Assembly: GCA_964540575.1 (NCBI GenBank)
Contig: CAZINI010000005.1
Coordinates: 55,766-119,765, forward strand
Source: UMGS1889 sp964540575
Lineage (GTDB): Bacteria; Bacillota; Clostridia; Oscillospirales; Ruminococcaceae
Reading direction: 5' to 3'
Length of the DNA: 64,000 nucleotides
Under the pieces are notes generated by a model that ran no database searches, was not told the DNA's origin, and was given only the letters and a program-made list of their open reading frames with translations. The position numbers and the translations under genes are program-made. Position 1 is the first letter of the stretch, and each line of letters begins with the position of its first letter. Below are positions 34,105-43,577 of this stretch, one piece after another.

Positions 34105-35000
34105 ACGGAAAGCTTGAGATTTGAGTATTCCTTTTTTATCGCATTATAATAGAAAACGCCTGCTTTTTGACCGTACTGCTTTACCATCTGAATGTAAAAA
34201 TCGTGCTTATCGATGGATTTTGCGATAGAATCGGTAATTGTTTTGCATACCTGAGCGTATTTGGCAGAATCCTGCTTATTTCCGTCTGCATCGGAAACAA
34301 GGACTGTTACCCTGTTCAAAACCGTTTCGGATGATACCTTTTGCGGCTGCTTCTTTTCCGCCGTTTCCTGCTTTTGAACGGGAGCGGCAGGCTGTTTTTT
34401 AGGGGTCAGCTTTTCGCTCAGATCGTCTGTCATTATCTTCAGTTCCATTGGTTTTTCATCGTGGCTTTCAACTATATGATTAACTTCAAAATGCTTTACG
34501 GGAGCAGCATTCTGCTGAGGCTGCACCTCGGACTTCGGCTCTGATACGGAAACGATTTTCATCTCCTCACTCTGTGCAGCAGCTGCCGGATATGTAACTC
34601 CTATGGACGAATCCGTAGCAACACTGTTGCAGGCATCAAGAATATTCGGGAAAATATCCACATTCTTTCCCGTAGCCGACAGACAGGAGCGGCAAAATTC
34701 AAGGCTGGACATATATCCCCTGTCCTTGCTGATAATGAAAATATCGGTAGCCTCCGCCATTCCCATAAGATAACCGAGATAGGTGCAGACCTGAAAATCA
34801 GCGGCATTTGCAGAGGTATGCTTAAGCTTATATCTTCTGATGTCAGCGGGAGATCTTCTGATAAGATCCATTGCCGCAAAGGTAACGGTATTGGCATTAT
34901 CGCTGTAAAATATCATTACGAGATCGTCCTTGTCGATCTTATTTATTCCCACAAGTCCCGCCGAATTTACATTTTCATAGTCTACAAGAAAGCATTTCAT
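34101..35000 (-). CDS. NYN/PIN-like nuclease-fold protein
   Basis: 299 residues from ATG 35000; GGAGG lies 8 nt upstream, and an in-frame ATG at 35015 would sit on that site itself. Residues 1-120 look like a PIN/NYN fold with acidic positions in FLVDYENVNSAG, NAADFQVCTYLGYL and FIISKDRGYMSSL. A Pro/Glu/Gln/Lys linker (about 140-225) leads to a small helical C-terminal domain (about 228-297). NYN domains are RNases; the target is unknown. The gene stands after recN, where many spore formers have spoIVB and spo0A. Confidence 0.78.
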   Translation of the reverse strand: MKCFLVDYENVNSAGLVGINKIDKDDLVMIFYSDNANTVTFAAMDLIRRSPADIRRYKLKHTSANAADFQVCTYLGYLMGMAEATDIFIISKDRGYMSSLEFCRSCLSATGKNVDIFPNILDACNSVATDSSIGVTYPAAAAQSEEMKIVSVSEPKSEVQPQQNAAPVKHFEVNHIVESHDEKPMELKIMTDDLSEKLTPKKQPAAPVQKQETAEKKQPQKVSSETVLNRVTVLVSDADGNKQDSAKYAQVCKTITDSIAKSIDKHDFYIQMVKQYGQKAGVFYYNAIKKEYSNLKLSV

Positions 35001-35018
35001 TTGAGTTACCTCCATAAC

Positions 35019-36698
35019 TTATTCCGATTTGTTATTCTCAATATTTAAAAGCAGCTGCTCAGCATTTTCCAGGGTCAGCTCTGTTACGCTGTCACCGCCG
35101 ATAATTCTTGCTATTTCCCTTTTGCGTCCCTCAAAATCAAGCTGCTTTACTGTTGTATATGTTCTGCCGTCGTCAACATTTTTTTCGATGAGCAGATGAT
35201 TATCTCCGTAAACCGCCAGCTGTGTAAGATGTGTAACGCATATGACCTGACGAAGCTTTGATATTTCGCTGAGCTTAACGCCTATCTTTTGTGCCGCCCT
35301 TCCGCTGACACCCGTATCAATTTCATCAAAAATCAAAGTAGGAATGTCGTCTTTATCTGCAATTACCGCTTTAAGAGCAAGCATTATTCTTGAAAGCTCA
35401 CCGCCCGATGCAATCTTTGAAATAGGCTTTGGCGGCTCACCGGGATTTGCTGAAATAAGCAGTTCCGGATTATCTACACCGTTCAGGGTAAGCTTGCCTT
35501 TTTTGTTTTCGACTGCAAGCCGAACATTTGGCATATCAAGGAATTTAAGCTCCGCCTGCACCTCTGCAATAAATCTTACGGCGATCTCCTCACGATGAAA
35601 CGACAGATCTCTTGCTTTTGCGGAAACGCTGTTCAGAAGCTGCTCCTTTTCCGCTTTAAGACGGACTATTTCGTCCGATGAACTTTCTATCGCTGCAAGC
35701 TCTGTTTTTGCATTTTCATACATAGAAAGAACGTCAGACAGTTCGGGACCGTATTTTCGCTTGATGGAATTAAGCTGCTCTCTTCGTCTGCTGAGATATT
35801 CAAATCGTTCCTCGTCAAGGTCGATCTTATCGGAAAGATGGGATATTTCCGAGGCAATATCATCTATTTCGATGGAAGCGTTTGTAAGCCGTTCTCCAAT
35901 GCTGCTGAGCTCTGCCATAACATCGGAAAAATTTGATATTTCTGCCTGTGCCTCCTGTAATCGTGAAGCCATTCCATCGCTGTCATCATCACCGGCAAGT
36001 ATAAGCTGTGCCTTACTGAGAGCACTGAGAATACGGTCGCTTTCTTTTGCAACGGAGTACTCCTTTTCTATACGCTCGTCCTCTCCGGGTTCCGGAGAAA
36101 TTTCCTCAATATCGGCAATTTTTCTTCGCAAAATCTCAGCACGATCTGTTTTTTCACGTTCGAGAAGTGCAAGCTTTTTGATTTTTCTGGCAGTGTCCTG
36201 AAGCTGACGGAAGCATTCTCTGTACTCGTTTATCTCGCCTTGCAGTTCGCCGTAGCTGTCAAGTATCTCAATATGCTTTTCGGGTGAAAGCAGCGTCTGA
36301 TTGTCGTGCTGACCGTGAATGTTTATCAGCGTTTCCCCGATCTCACGAAGCACAGAAACTGCGGCAGCCTTTGAATTTATCCTTGCAACGCTTCCGCCGT
36401 CCGCCATTATCTCTCTTGTAACTGTTATCTCGTCATTTTCGTGAGATATTCCAAACTCGTCAAGCTTTCTGACGGCAGCCTCGGGAAGCTTGGTAAATCT
36501 TGCATTCACAACAGCTTTTTTGCAGCCTGTACGGACAATATCCTTCGTTATCCTCTGACCGAGAACAGCATTTATACCACCGATAAGAATAGATTTTCCC
36601 GCACCCGTTTCACCGGTGAAAACATTGAAATTTTCCGAAAAAGGTATAACGGCATTTTTTATGACCGCAAGATTTTCAATATCCAGTTCATACAGCAT
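35019..36698 (-). CDS. recN: DNA-repair protein RecN
   Basis: About 559 residues. SMC-like ATPase of double-strand-break repair. Walker A FTGETGAGKSILIGGINAVLG near the N-terminus; long coiled coils (about 150-370); C-terminal signature SGGELSRIMLALKAV and Walker B LIFDEIDTGVSGRAAQKIG. The ATG at 36698 gives the usual MLYELDIENLAVIK start; six further in-frame codons lie upstream. Gene order argR-recN is typical of Bacillota. Confidence 0.96.
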   Translation of the reverse strand: MLYELDIENLAVIKNAVIPFSENFNVFTGETGAGKSILIGGINAVLGQRITKDIVRTGCKKAVVNARFTKLPEAAVRKLDEFGISHENDEITVTREIMADGGSVARINSKAAAVSVLREIGETLINIHGQHDNQTLLSPEKHIEILDSYGELQGEINEYRECFRQLQDTARKIKKLALLEREKTDRAEILRRKIADIEEISPEPGEDERIEKEYSVAKESDRILSALSKAQLILAGDDDSDGMASRLQEAQAEISNFSDVMAELSSIGERLTNASIEIDDIASEISHLSDKIDLDEERFEYLSRRREQLNSIKRKYGPELSDVLSMYENAKTELAAIESSSDEIVRLKAEKEQLLNSVSAKARDLSFHREEIAVRFIAEVQAELKFLDMPNVRLAVENKKGKLTLNGVDNPELLISANPGEPPKPISKIASGGELSRIMLALKAVIADKDDIPTLIFDEIDTGVSGRAAQKIGVKLSEISKLRQVICVTHLTQLAVYGDNHLLIEKNVDDGRTYTTVKQLDFEGRKREIARIIGGDSVTELTLENAEQLLLNIENNKSE

Positions 36699-36733
36699 AT
36701 TGGTTACCATCCTCAAATTTTTTCAGTAAATAC

Positions 36734-37204
36734 TCAAAATCTGTCTGCCCCGTGATTTTGAATGGATTTAAGAAGAGCATCCTTAAGCTCATCGGCAAAA
36801 TCTGCAGCATCCGATTCCGTCCTCATAAGGATAAATATGGTATCGTCGCCCGCAAGTGTGCCGACTATTTTGGAATAATCCATTTTATCAAGTGTCATAC
36901 ACGCCGCCTGAGCCATTCCAGCGTGGCATTTAACGACTACGGTATTTATCGCATAATCTATCCCGATGACCGAATTACTGAATATCATCGGAAAATCATA
37001 GTGATTTTTCACGGGAAGGGCATATCTGCATTTTCCGTTTTCGGGAATGGTTTTTATCAAGTCCAACTCATTAATATCCCTTGAAAGAGTTGCCTGAGTA
37101 ACTATGATATTTTCCTTTTCCAGATACTCCTTGAGAGTTTCCTGAGTGTCTATCTCGTATTTTTCTATAAGCTCTAAAATCTTCTTCTGCCTTTGTTTTT
37201 TCAT
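36734..37204 (-). CDS. argR: Arginine repressor ArgR/AhrC
   Basis: 156 residues. N-terminal winged-helix (ILELIEKYEIDTQETLKEYLEKENIIVTQATLSRDINELDLIK) and C-terminal hexamerisation/arginine-binding domain (HAGMAQAACMTLDKMDYSKIVGTLAGDDTIFILMRTES). Controls arginine synthesis and breakdown. In this cluster (nadK-argR-recN) the position is conserved in Bacillota. No ARG box was located with confidence. Confidence 0.96.
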   Translation of the reverse strand: MKKQRQKKILELIEKYEIDTQETLKEYLEKENIIVTQATLSRDINELDLIKTIPENGKCRYALPVKNHYDFPMIFSNSVIGIDYAINTVVVKCHAGMAQAACMTLDKMDYSKIVGTLAGDDTIFILMRTESDAADFADELKDALLKSIQNHGADRF

Positions 37205-37224
37205 TGAAAAATCTCCTTGTCTGT

Positions 37225-38070
37225 CTATTTCAGCGAACGCATTAGCTTCATATTTACAGCATCGTAAAAGCTTCCGCCGTCGATACCGATAAGCTTTAAA
37301 ACACTGTCGGAACGCATTATTTCAAGCTTATCCGACTTATCAAAATGTATCTCACGAGAACCGTCCACCGAGAAAAAAACGTCCTCTGAGCAATGCTCGA
37401 CTTCAATAATGTTGGACGGATCGATAAGCATGGGCCTTGACCACAGCGAATGAGGACATACCGATGCAAACTCAATGCAGGAAAGTGTCGGTTCGATTAT
37501 CGGACCACCTGCGGAAAGTGCATATGCCGTTGAACCTGTGGGAGTGGAAAAAACAACACCGTCCGACCGCATATTGCTTATGACCCTGCCGTTTATGGAA
37601 ACAGTAAAATCGGCGATTCGGGAAAATATTCTTGCGGCTATGACATCGTTGAGTGCTGTAAATCGGTCATTTTCTCCGTTATGGTGATGAATGACATCTA
37701 TCATCATACGCTCCTGAGTGGAGTATTCACCGGTGAAAAGCCGTTCCAGCTTGTGAAGCTCGTCCCGTTCGACGGAAGCCATAAATCCCAATCTTCCCGT
37801 GTTTATCCCCAGCAATGGTTTGCCGTTTTTCGCTGCATATCCCGAGCATTTTAGGATAGTCCCATCGCCGCCGATAGCAATAATAACATCACACTCGGAC
37901 GCTATCTCCGACATTTTCCCGACCTTTACAAAATCTGCATCGGAAAACTGTTCCTTGTGGCTTTCCCTTACAAAAACCTCCGCCCCGCATTTATGAAGAA
38001 TTTCAGCACAGGACAAAGCACAAGCAAGTGCATTTGATTTATCGAAATTTGGGTATAAAGCAATTTTCAT
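37225..38070 (-). CDS. nadK: NAD kinase
   Basis: 281 residues, typical length. Phosphorylates NAD to NADP. Motifs GGDGTILKCSGYAAKNGKPLLGINTGRLGFMA and TPTGSTAYALSAGGPI are clear. Downstream of tlyA by 31 nt and upstream of argR by 20 nt. Confidence 0.97.
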   Translation of the reverse strand: MKIALYPNFDKSNALACALSCAEILHKCGAEVFVRESHKEQFSDADFVKVGKMSEIASECDVIIAIGGDGTILKCSGYAAKNGKPLLGINTGRLGFMASVERDELHKLERLFTGEYSTQERMMIDVIHHHNGENDRFTALNDVIAARIFSRIADFTVSINGRVISNMRSDGVVFSTPTGSTAYALSAGGPIIEPTLSCIEFASVCPHSLWSRPMLIDPSNIIEVEHCSEDVFFSVDGSREIHFDKSDKLEIMRSDSVLKLIGIDGGSFYDAVNMKLMRSLK

Positions 38071-38101
38071 ACTAAAGCTTCCTTTCGGGAACTGTGAGCG
38101 T

Positions 38102-38908
38102 TCAGCCGTTTTTCTTCATTGAAAAAGCACTGTTTGTTACTTCCTTGATTTTTTCCTGAGTAAGCTGTTCGGCTGCTTCGCCCAACGGCATTTTTCTGAG
38201 ATACAGCAGATATTCGATATTTCCGTCGCCGCCCGTTATGGGTGACGGAATAAATCCGACTGATGATAAACCGTTTTCGGCAGCGGAAACGGAAACCTGT
38301 TTTATCACCGAACAATGCACCTTTTTATCCTTGACAATTCCGTTTTTTCCGATATTTGACCGTCCCGCTTCAAACTGAGGCTTGATAAGCACAACAGCAT
38401 ATTCCCCGCTGAGTATCTCGGCAATTTTCGGAAATATCTGTGTTATGGAAATAAAGGAAACGTCAGCCGACACAAAGCCGATATTATCTCCGAAAAACTC
38501 GGCAGATACGTCTTTTATGTTGGTTTTCTCCATATTGACAACTCTGCTGTCCGCACGAAGTGACTCGTCAAGCTGACCGTGTCCTACATCAACGGCATAT
38601 ACCTTTGCAGCCTTGTTTTTCAGCATACAATCGGTAAATCCGCCTGTGGACGCACCAACATCAACACATACAAGACCGTCAAGGACGATATTGAACGCAT
38701 TTATCGCCGCTTCCAGCTTCAGGCCGCCTCTTCCCACATATTGAAGTTCGCCGCCTGTTATCTCGACCCTGTCGCCGTTATTTATATCTAGAGAAGCCTT
38801 TGTAACGACCTTCCCATTAACGGTGACATTGCCGCCTTTTATCATTTCCTTTGCCCGTTCACGGCTCTTTATAAGTCCGTTTTCCACGGTAAATAAATCA
38901 AGACGCAC
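38102..38908 (-). CDS. tlyA: TlyA-family rRNA 2'-O-methyltransferase
   Basis: 268 residues. N-terminal S4 domain (RLDLFTVENGLIKSRERAKEMIKGGNVTVNGKVV). FtsJ-like methyltransferase with SAM site CVDVGASTGGFTDCMLKNKAAKVYAVDVGHGQL, and catalytic lysines in LIKPQFE. TlyA homologues methylate 16S and/or 23S rRNA; some are described as hemolysins, which is a misnomer. Abuts dxs with no gap. Confidence 0.94.
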   Translation of the reverse strand: MRLDLFTVENGLIKSRERAKEMIKGGNVTVNGKVVTKASLDINNGDRVEITGGELQYVGRGGLKLEAAINAFNIVLDGLVCVDVGASTGGFTDCMLKNKAAKVYAVDVGHGQLDESLRADSRVVNMEKTNIKDVSAEFFGDNIGFVSADVSFISITQIFPKIAEILSGEYAVVLIKPQFEAGRSNIGKNGIVKDKKVHCSVIKQVSVSAAENGLSSVGFIPSPITGGDGNIEYLLYLRKMPLGEAAEQLTQEKIKEVTNSAFSMKKNG

Positions 38909-40759
38909 TTAGCTATCCTCTCTTCCGAGTGTTTTTATCATTTCTTCCGTATCCAGTCCCAGCTTTGCAAGTGCAGATGAAACTGCTGCCTGTTTTACGA
39001 AGCTTTCAGCAGCGATTATCTTAACGGGAATTCCGTATTCGGAAAGCCGAGCCGCAAGCAGCATTCCAATGCCGCCGTTTTTAATGCCTTCCTCAAAAAA
39101 TACGATTTCCTTATATCCCCTGCATATTTTTATAACTTCATCGCTTATGGGATATATCCGTGTAAGCTTTAATATATCAAATCCGCCGCAGCTGACGTAT
39201 GCCTTATAAAGATTGTCCCAAATACGTCCGTAAGTTACAGCGAGAACACTGCTTTCTCTGCCGAAAAGAGTATAATCACAATTAAGCTTGCTTTTGTCGA
39301 AATCCGAGTTGTCGCTTCCTCTTGGATAACGCACGGCGGCAGGACCATCACATTCATATATCGCCTCGGTCAAGCAAAGCCTAAGCTCCTCATAACAGGA
39401 CGGCGAAAAAATAGTCATTCCGGGTATACAGCTAAGCATCGGAACATCAAAAATTCCCTGATGAGTTTCGCCGTCCTCGCCCACTATTCCCGCCCTGTCA
39501 ATACCAAAAACGACGTGTGCAGGCTCAATGGAACAGTCGTGGACCAGCTGATCGAAGGAACGCTGAATAAAGCTTGAATACACCGCAAATACGGGTATTT
39601 TTCCCGAACGTGCAAGCCCGCTGGAAAAGGTCACAGCGTGTTGCTCGGCAATGCCAACATCGAAAAATCTGTCACTGTGTTCGGAAGCAAAATATTGCAG
39701 TCCCGTACCGTATTTCATAGCGGCTGTGACCGCACATATCCTGTCATCGCTTTTCGCAAGCGTATTCAGATGACGTCCGAATTCCGCCGAGAAGCTATCC
39801 TCAGAAATAAAGTCGGGGTCTTTATTAATATACGCCTTTACGGGCACTCCGTGAAATGCACCGGGATTATTTTCGGCAGGCTTGAAGCCCTTTCCCTTTA
39901 CGGTGTTTACATGGATAAAAACAGGCTTGTCTATACGCTTTGCACTATTCAAAACTTCCTCAAGCTCCCGGATATTATGACCATTCACAGGTCCAAGATA
40001 GGCAAATCCAAACTCCTCGAACATTGTTGACTGGTACACAATCCCCTTAAGTAGCGACTTAGAATTTCGCACAAGCTGTTTTATCGGCTTTCCGCCTACG
40101 GGAATGCCGTCAAGCACCTTTTCGACTTTTTTCTTTGCAGACAAATAGCTGGAATTTCCTCTGATTTTTGTGAGATATTTTGCCAGTGCACCCACGTTTT
40201 TGGAAATGGACATATCATTGTGATTGAGGATAACGATCAGCTTTGCCTTGCTTTTGCCTGCATTGTTAAGTCCCTCATATGCCATACCGCCTGTAAATGC
40301 ACCGTCCCCGATAACTGCGATCGCATGGTGGGTATTATCGCCGTTCAGACGCATAGCCTCAGCCATTCCCAAAGCAGCGGAAATTGAAGTGCTGCTGTGT
40401 CCGCTGATAAAAGCGTCATGTTCCGATTCGGATGGACGTGTAAATCCAGAAAGTCCATTTTCTTTTCTAAGCTCTTGGAATTTGCCCAGACGTCCAGTGA
40501 GCAGCTTATGAGTATATGCCTGATGCCCGACATCGAAAACAAATCTGTCCTTGGGAGAATCGAAAACCCGATGCATTGCAACTATCAGTTCAACAGTACC
40601 GAGATTTGATGAAAGATGACCGCCGTTTTTCATGACCGTTTTTATAATGGTTTTTCTGATGTCACGGCACAGCTCATCACATTCGGAATAAGAGAGTTTT
40701 TTCACATCGGACGGCAGCATTTTCAGATCCGAAAGCTTTATTTTTTTCCTGTCCATCAT
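38909..40759 (-). CDS. dxs: 1-deoxy-D-xylulose-5-phosphate synthase
   Basis: 616 residues. First enzyme of the MEP isoprenoid pathway (pyruvate + glyceraldehyde-3-phosphate). Signatures: HLSSNLGTVELIVAMHRVF, FVFDVGHQAYTHKLLTGR, TPP motif GDGAFTGGMAYEGLNNAG, FVHVNTVKGKG-type FIHVNTVKGKGF, and RFFDVGIAEQHAVTFSSGLA, DRAGIVGEDGETHQGIFD. ispA for prenyl-chain synthesis is close by. Ribosome-binding site GAGG before the ATG. Confidence 0.97.
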   Translation of the reverse strand: MMDRKKIKLSDLKMLPSDVKKLSYSECDELCRDIRKTIIKTVMKNGGHLSSNLGTVELIVAMHRVFDSPKDRFVFDVGHQAYTHKLLTGRLGKFQELRKENGLSGFTRPSESEHDAFISGHSSTSISAALGMAEAMRLNGDNTHHAIAVIGDGAFTGGMAYEGLNNAGKSKAKLIVILNHNDMSISKNVGALAKYLTKIRGNSSYLSAKKKVEKVLDGIPVGGKPIKQLVRNSKSLLKGIVYQSTMFEEFGFAYLGPVNGHNIRELEEVLNSAKRIDKPVFIHVNTVKGKGFKPAENNPGAFHGVPVKAYINKDPDFISEDSFSAEFGRHLNTLAKSDDRICAVTAAMKYGTGLQYFASEHSDRFFDVGIAEQHAVTFSSGLARSGKIPVFAVYSSFIQRSFDQLVHDCSIEPAHVVFGIDRAGIVGEDGETHQGIFDVPMLSCIPGMTIFSPSCYEELRLCLTEAIYECDGPAAVRYPRGSDNSDFDKSKLNCDYTLFGRESSVLAVTYGRIWDNLYKAYVSCGGFDILKLTRIYPISDEVIKICRGYKEIVFFEEGIKNGGIGMLLAARLSEYGIPVKIIAAESFVKQAAVSSALAKLGLDTEEMIKTLGREDS

Positions 40760-40762
40760 AAC

Positions 40763-41230
40763 TTACCTCGGCATTACCAAAGCAATAATAACTCCGAGCA
40801 CAGCACCGACAAAAACCTCCAGCGGATTGTGTCCCAGGAACTCTTTCAATTCTTTACGCTTTTTGCTGCTTTCTTCGCTTTCCGTATCGATAAGATCCTT
40901 GAATTTGAAGTCAAAGAGCCTGTTCATACGATTTATTTCCTGAGCGTGAAGTCCCGCTGCCCTGCGAACGCCCATAGCATCGTACATAACTATCATAGCC
41001 AAAATAAACGCCAAAGCAAACTCGGTAGATTCAACTCCATTGTGTATACCGGTTGCCACAAGTGCAGAGGTCACAAGAGCAGAATGTGAGCTTGGCATTC
41101 CTCCCGAGCCGATAAGTCTTTCCGCCCTGAACGTATGGCGAGTGAATGTGTAAAGCAGGGTCTTTATCAGCTGTGCAGCCGCCCAGCTGACAACTCCGCA
41201 TGCAAGAACATAGTTGTACGAAAATGCCAT
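40763..41230 (-). CDS. Divergent PAP2 family membrane protein (DUF212)
   Basis: 155 residues with about four membrane segments. Contains GSGGMPSSHSALVTSALVATGI (PAP2-like motif with serine and histidine) and YDAMGVRRAAGLHAQEIN, both typical of the divergent PAP2 (DUF212/YuiD-like) family. May act on prenyl or lipid phosphates; the position between ispA and dxs supports an isoprenoid link, but no substrate is proven. Starts 10 nt after ispA. Confidence 0.9.
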   Translation of the reverse strand: MAFSYNYVLACGVVSWAAAQLIKTLLYTFTRHTFRAERLIGSGGMPSSHSALVTSALVATGIHNGVESTEFALAFILAMIVMYDAMGVRRAAGLHAQEINRMNRLFDFKFKDLIDTESEESSKKRKELKEFLGHNPLEVFVGAVLGVIIALVMPR

Positions 41231-41240
41231 TAATATTACC

Positions 41241-42146
41241 TCAATTCTTTCTATTAAGAAGATAACTTGTCAGATCAACAAGGAAGTCCCTGTCATCAAA
41301 TTCCTCTAAAGCTTTTAATGCTTTTTCGGTGTATTCCGCAGCAGCGACACGGGCATAATCAAGACCTTTCAGCGAAACGAAGGTCGTTTTATGCTGCTTT
41401 TCATCGCTTCCTGCCGGCTTTCCCAATTCCTCGGTCGTCTGAGTAACATCCAGAATGTCATCGGTTATCTGAAAAGCAATTCCCAGATTTTCCGCAAATT
41501 CACAGGCAGCTGCACGTTTTTTGCTGTCGCCATCAGCTGAAATGCAGCCTATCTCACAAGCACATTTCAGCAGTGCACCCGTTTTCTTGGAATACATTTT
41601 TGTAAGCGATAAAATATCATTGCAGCCGCCGTTTTCATAGGAAAGATCCAGAACCTGACCGCCTATCATTCCGCCGATGCCTGCATATCCCGAAATCCTG
41701 CTTACGATCTCAGCCTTTTGTCCGTCCGATAAAAAGCGGCTGTTTGCAGCAACGGAAAAAGCGTGAGTAAGCAAGGTATCTCCCGCAAGCAGTCCGAATG
41801 CCTCACCGAATTTCTTATGACAGGAAAGCCGTCCCCGACGGAAATCGTCATTGTCCATACAAGGCAGGTCGTCGTGTATAAGAGAATAGGTGTGTATCAT
41901 CTCCACAGCGGCGGCAGCGTCAACAGCGTTTTCGGGCAAACCTCCGCAAACACGGCAAAATTCCATAGTCAATATGGGGCGTATCCGCTTTCCTCCCGAT
42001 GAAAGCGACCACCACACAGCATCAGCACAGTTCTCGGATACTATGCCGTTTCCACCCGAAATATGCAGCATTTCGTTTATCTCCGAAAGCCGACGATTAA
42101 TGAGCTCAGTGTATTCCAAAAGTCGAGAGTTGTTATTATCGGTCAT
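41241..42146 (-). CDS. ispA: Polyprenyl (farnesyl/geranylgeranyl) diphosphate synthase
   Basis: 301 residues from the ATG at 42146; GGAAGG precedes it and the xseB stop lies 1 nt upstream. Aspartate-rich motifs FARM LIHDDLPCMDNDDFRRG and SARM ITDDILDVTQT are intact. The residues just before FARM and the overall length fit farnesyl-type chain lengths. Works after dxs-derived C5 units. Order xseA-xseB-ispA-dxs is typical. Confidence 0.95.
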   Translation of the reverse strand: MTDNNNSRLLEYTELINRRLSEINEMLHISGGNGIVSENCADAVWWSLSSGGKRIRPILTMEFCRVCGGLPENAVDAAAAVEMIHTYSLIHDDLPCMDNDDFRRGRLSCHKKFGEAFGLLAGDTLLTHAFSVAANSRFLSDGQKAEIVSRISGYAGIGGMIGGQVLDLSYENGGCNDILSLTKMYSKKTGALLKCACEIGCISADGDSKKRAAACEFAENLGIAFQITDDILDVTQTTEELGKPAGSDEKQHKTTFVSLKGLDYARVAAAEYTEKALKALEEFDDRDFLVDLTSYLLNRKN

Positions 42147-42147
42147 A

Positions 42148-42360
42148 TTAGCCTTCCCCGGTTCCGCCATTTGTAATTTCACCTGTTTCGGGATTTATCA
42201 TACTAAGCTTAAGCTTTGCACCGTCAAGCTGCTTCTTGCACTCAGCCGCTGCGGCAACGCCCTCGGTATAAAGCTCCACCGCCTTTTCAAGCGGGAGATC
42301 ACCATTTTCAAGCAATGCTATTATCTCGTCGATCCTGCCGATAGATTTTTCAAAAGACAT
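42148..42360 (-). CDS. xseB: Exodeoxyribonuclease VII small subunit
   Basis: 70 residues. Family sequence SFEKSIGRIDEIIALLENGDLPLEKAVELYTEGVAAAAECKKQLDGAKLKLSM. Forms a complex with XseA. It lies 17 nt after xseA and 1 nt before ispA. Confidence 0.95.
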   Translation of the reverse strand: MSFEKSIGRIDEIIALLENGDLPLEKAVELYTEGVAAAAECKKQLDGAKLKLSMINPETGEITNGGTGEG

Positions 42361-42377
42361 CTATTATACAACTCCTT

Positions 42378-43577
42378 TTAATCTTCCGTTTGTATTATTT
42401 CCGCATCAACACAGCCGTCTGAAAAGCGTATCTTTATTTTTCCGCCATTGACAGCGTCTGCCTTGCTTTTTATCATTTTATCATTTTCGGAATAAACAAG
42501 AGCATAACCCTTTAACATAATTCCGAGAGGACTTACAAGTTCAAGGCGTTCCGCTGCCGAAGCAAGTCTTCTTTCATATGCTCCGAAGCAGCCTTTGAAT
42601 GACGCCGATAACCTCTTTTCCGTTATAGAAAGTATCTTTTCATTTTTTTCGAGAACTGCATACGGAGAATGAGCAGCCAATGTCCTAAAACGCTTGTCCG
42701 TTTCATAGTAAAGCCTGTCAAGATGATCGGAAAATGTCTCGGATAACTTTCTTTTATATCCGTCAACAGCAGCTCGCAAAACAGAAATATCGGGAACAGC
42801 AAGCTCTGCCGCCGCCGATGGCGTCGGTGCTCTCAGATCGGAAACAAAATCAATTATGGTGGTGTCCGTTTCGTGTCCGACAGCGGATATAACGGGAGTT
42901 TCACATTCGTAAACAGCCCGTGCTATTTTCTCGGAATTAAAGCAGAAAAGATCCTCTGCCGAGCCGCCTCCCCTGCCGACAATGATAAGGTCAAGCCCAC
43001 AGCAGTCGGCATATTTAACAGCTGTGCTAACCGACTCGGGAGCTGTATCTCCCTGAACGGCAGCCCCGAAAACCGTTACCTCAGCGATCGGATAACGCCT
43101 GGAAATAATATTCAGCATATCCTGAAGTGCAGCTGCTCCAAAGGAGGTCACAATTCCTATTTTTTTAGGATATGCAGGCAGCTGCTTCTTGTGAGCTTCA
43201 TCAAAAAGCCCTTCCTTCATAAGCTTGTCCTTAAGCTGCTCAAAGGCAACGAACAGTGCACCTGCACCATCAGGCTGAATATCGGTAACATAAAGCTGAT
43301 ATACTCCGTCACGTTCAAAGACTTGAACGCTTCCCGTTACCGTTACGGACATTCCGTTTTCGGGCATAAATTTCAGCCTTGAAGCAAAGCTGTTGAACAT
43401 AACGGCTTTCACAGCCGAATCCTTGTCCTTTAAGGTAAAATAGAAATGTCCCGTTTTATAATGATTTGTAAAGCCCGAGATTTCTCCCCGTACAAGGATA
43501 CCACGAAGCTTAATATCCTCCTTAAGCTTAAAAGAGATATATCTGTTAAGCTGAGAAACAGTAAGAATACTGCTCAT
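42378..43577 (-). CDS. xseA: Exodeoxyribonuclease VII large subunit
   Basis: 399 residues. N-terminal OB fold (VRGEISGFTNHYKTGHFYFTLKDKDSAVKAVMF), catalytic domain with IGIVTSFGAAALQDMLNIISRRYP, LIIVGRGGGSAEDLFCFNSE, VISAVGHETDTTIIDFVSDLRAPTPSAAAE. The coiled-coil C-terminus is present. Degrades single-stranded DNA from both ends. Its ATG overlaps the upstream stop by 4 nt (ATGA). Confidence 0.96.
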   Translation of the reverse strand: MSSILTVSQLNRYISFKLKEDIKLRGILVRGEISGFTNHYKTGHFYFTLKDKDSAVKAVMFNSFASRLKFMPENGMSVTVTGSVQVFERDGVYQLYVTDIQPDGAGALFVAFEQLKDKLMKEGLFDEAHKKQLPAYPKKIGIVTSFGAAALQDMLNIISRRYPIAEVTVFGAAVQGDTAPESVSTAVKYADCCGLDLIIVGRGGGSAEDLFCFNSEKIARAVYECETPVISAVGHETDTTIIDFVSDLRAPTPSAAAELAVPDISVLRAAVDGYKRKLSETFSDHLDRLYYETDKRFRTLAAHSPYAVLEKNEKILSITEKRLSASFKGCFGAYERRLASAAERLELVSPLGIMLKGYALVYSENDKMIKSKADAVNGGKIKIRFSDGCVDAEIIQTED

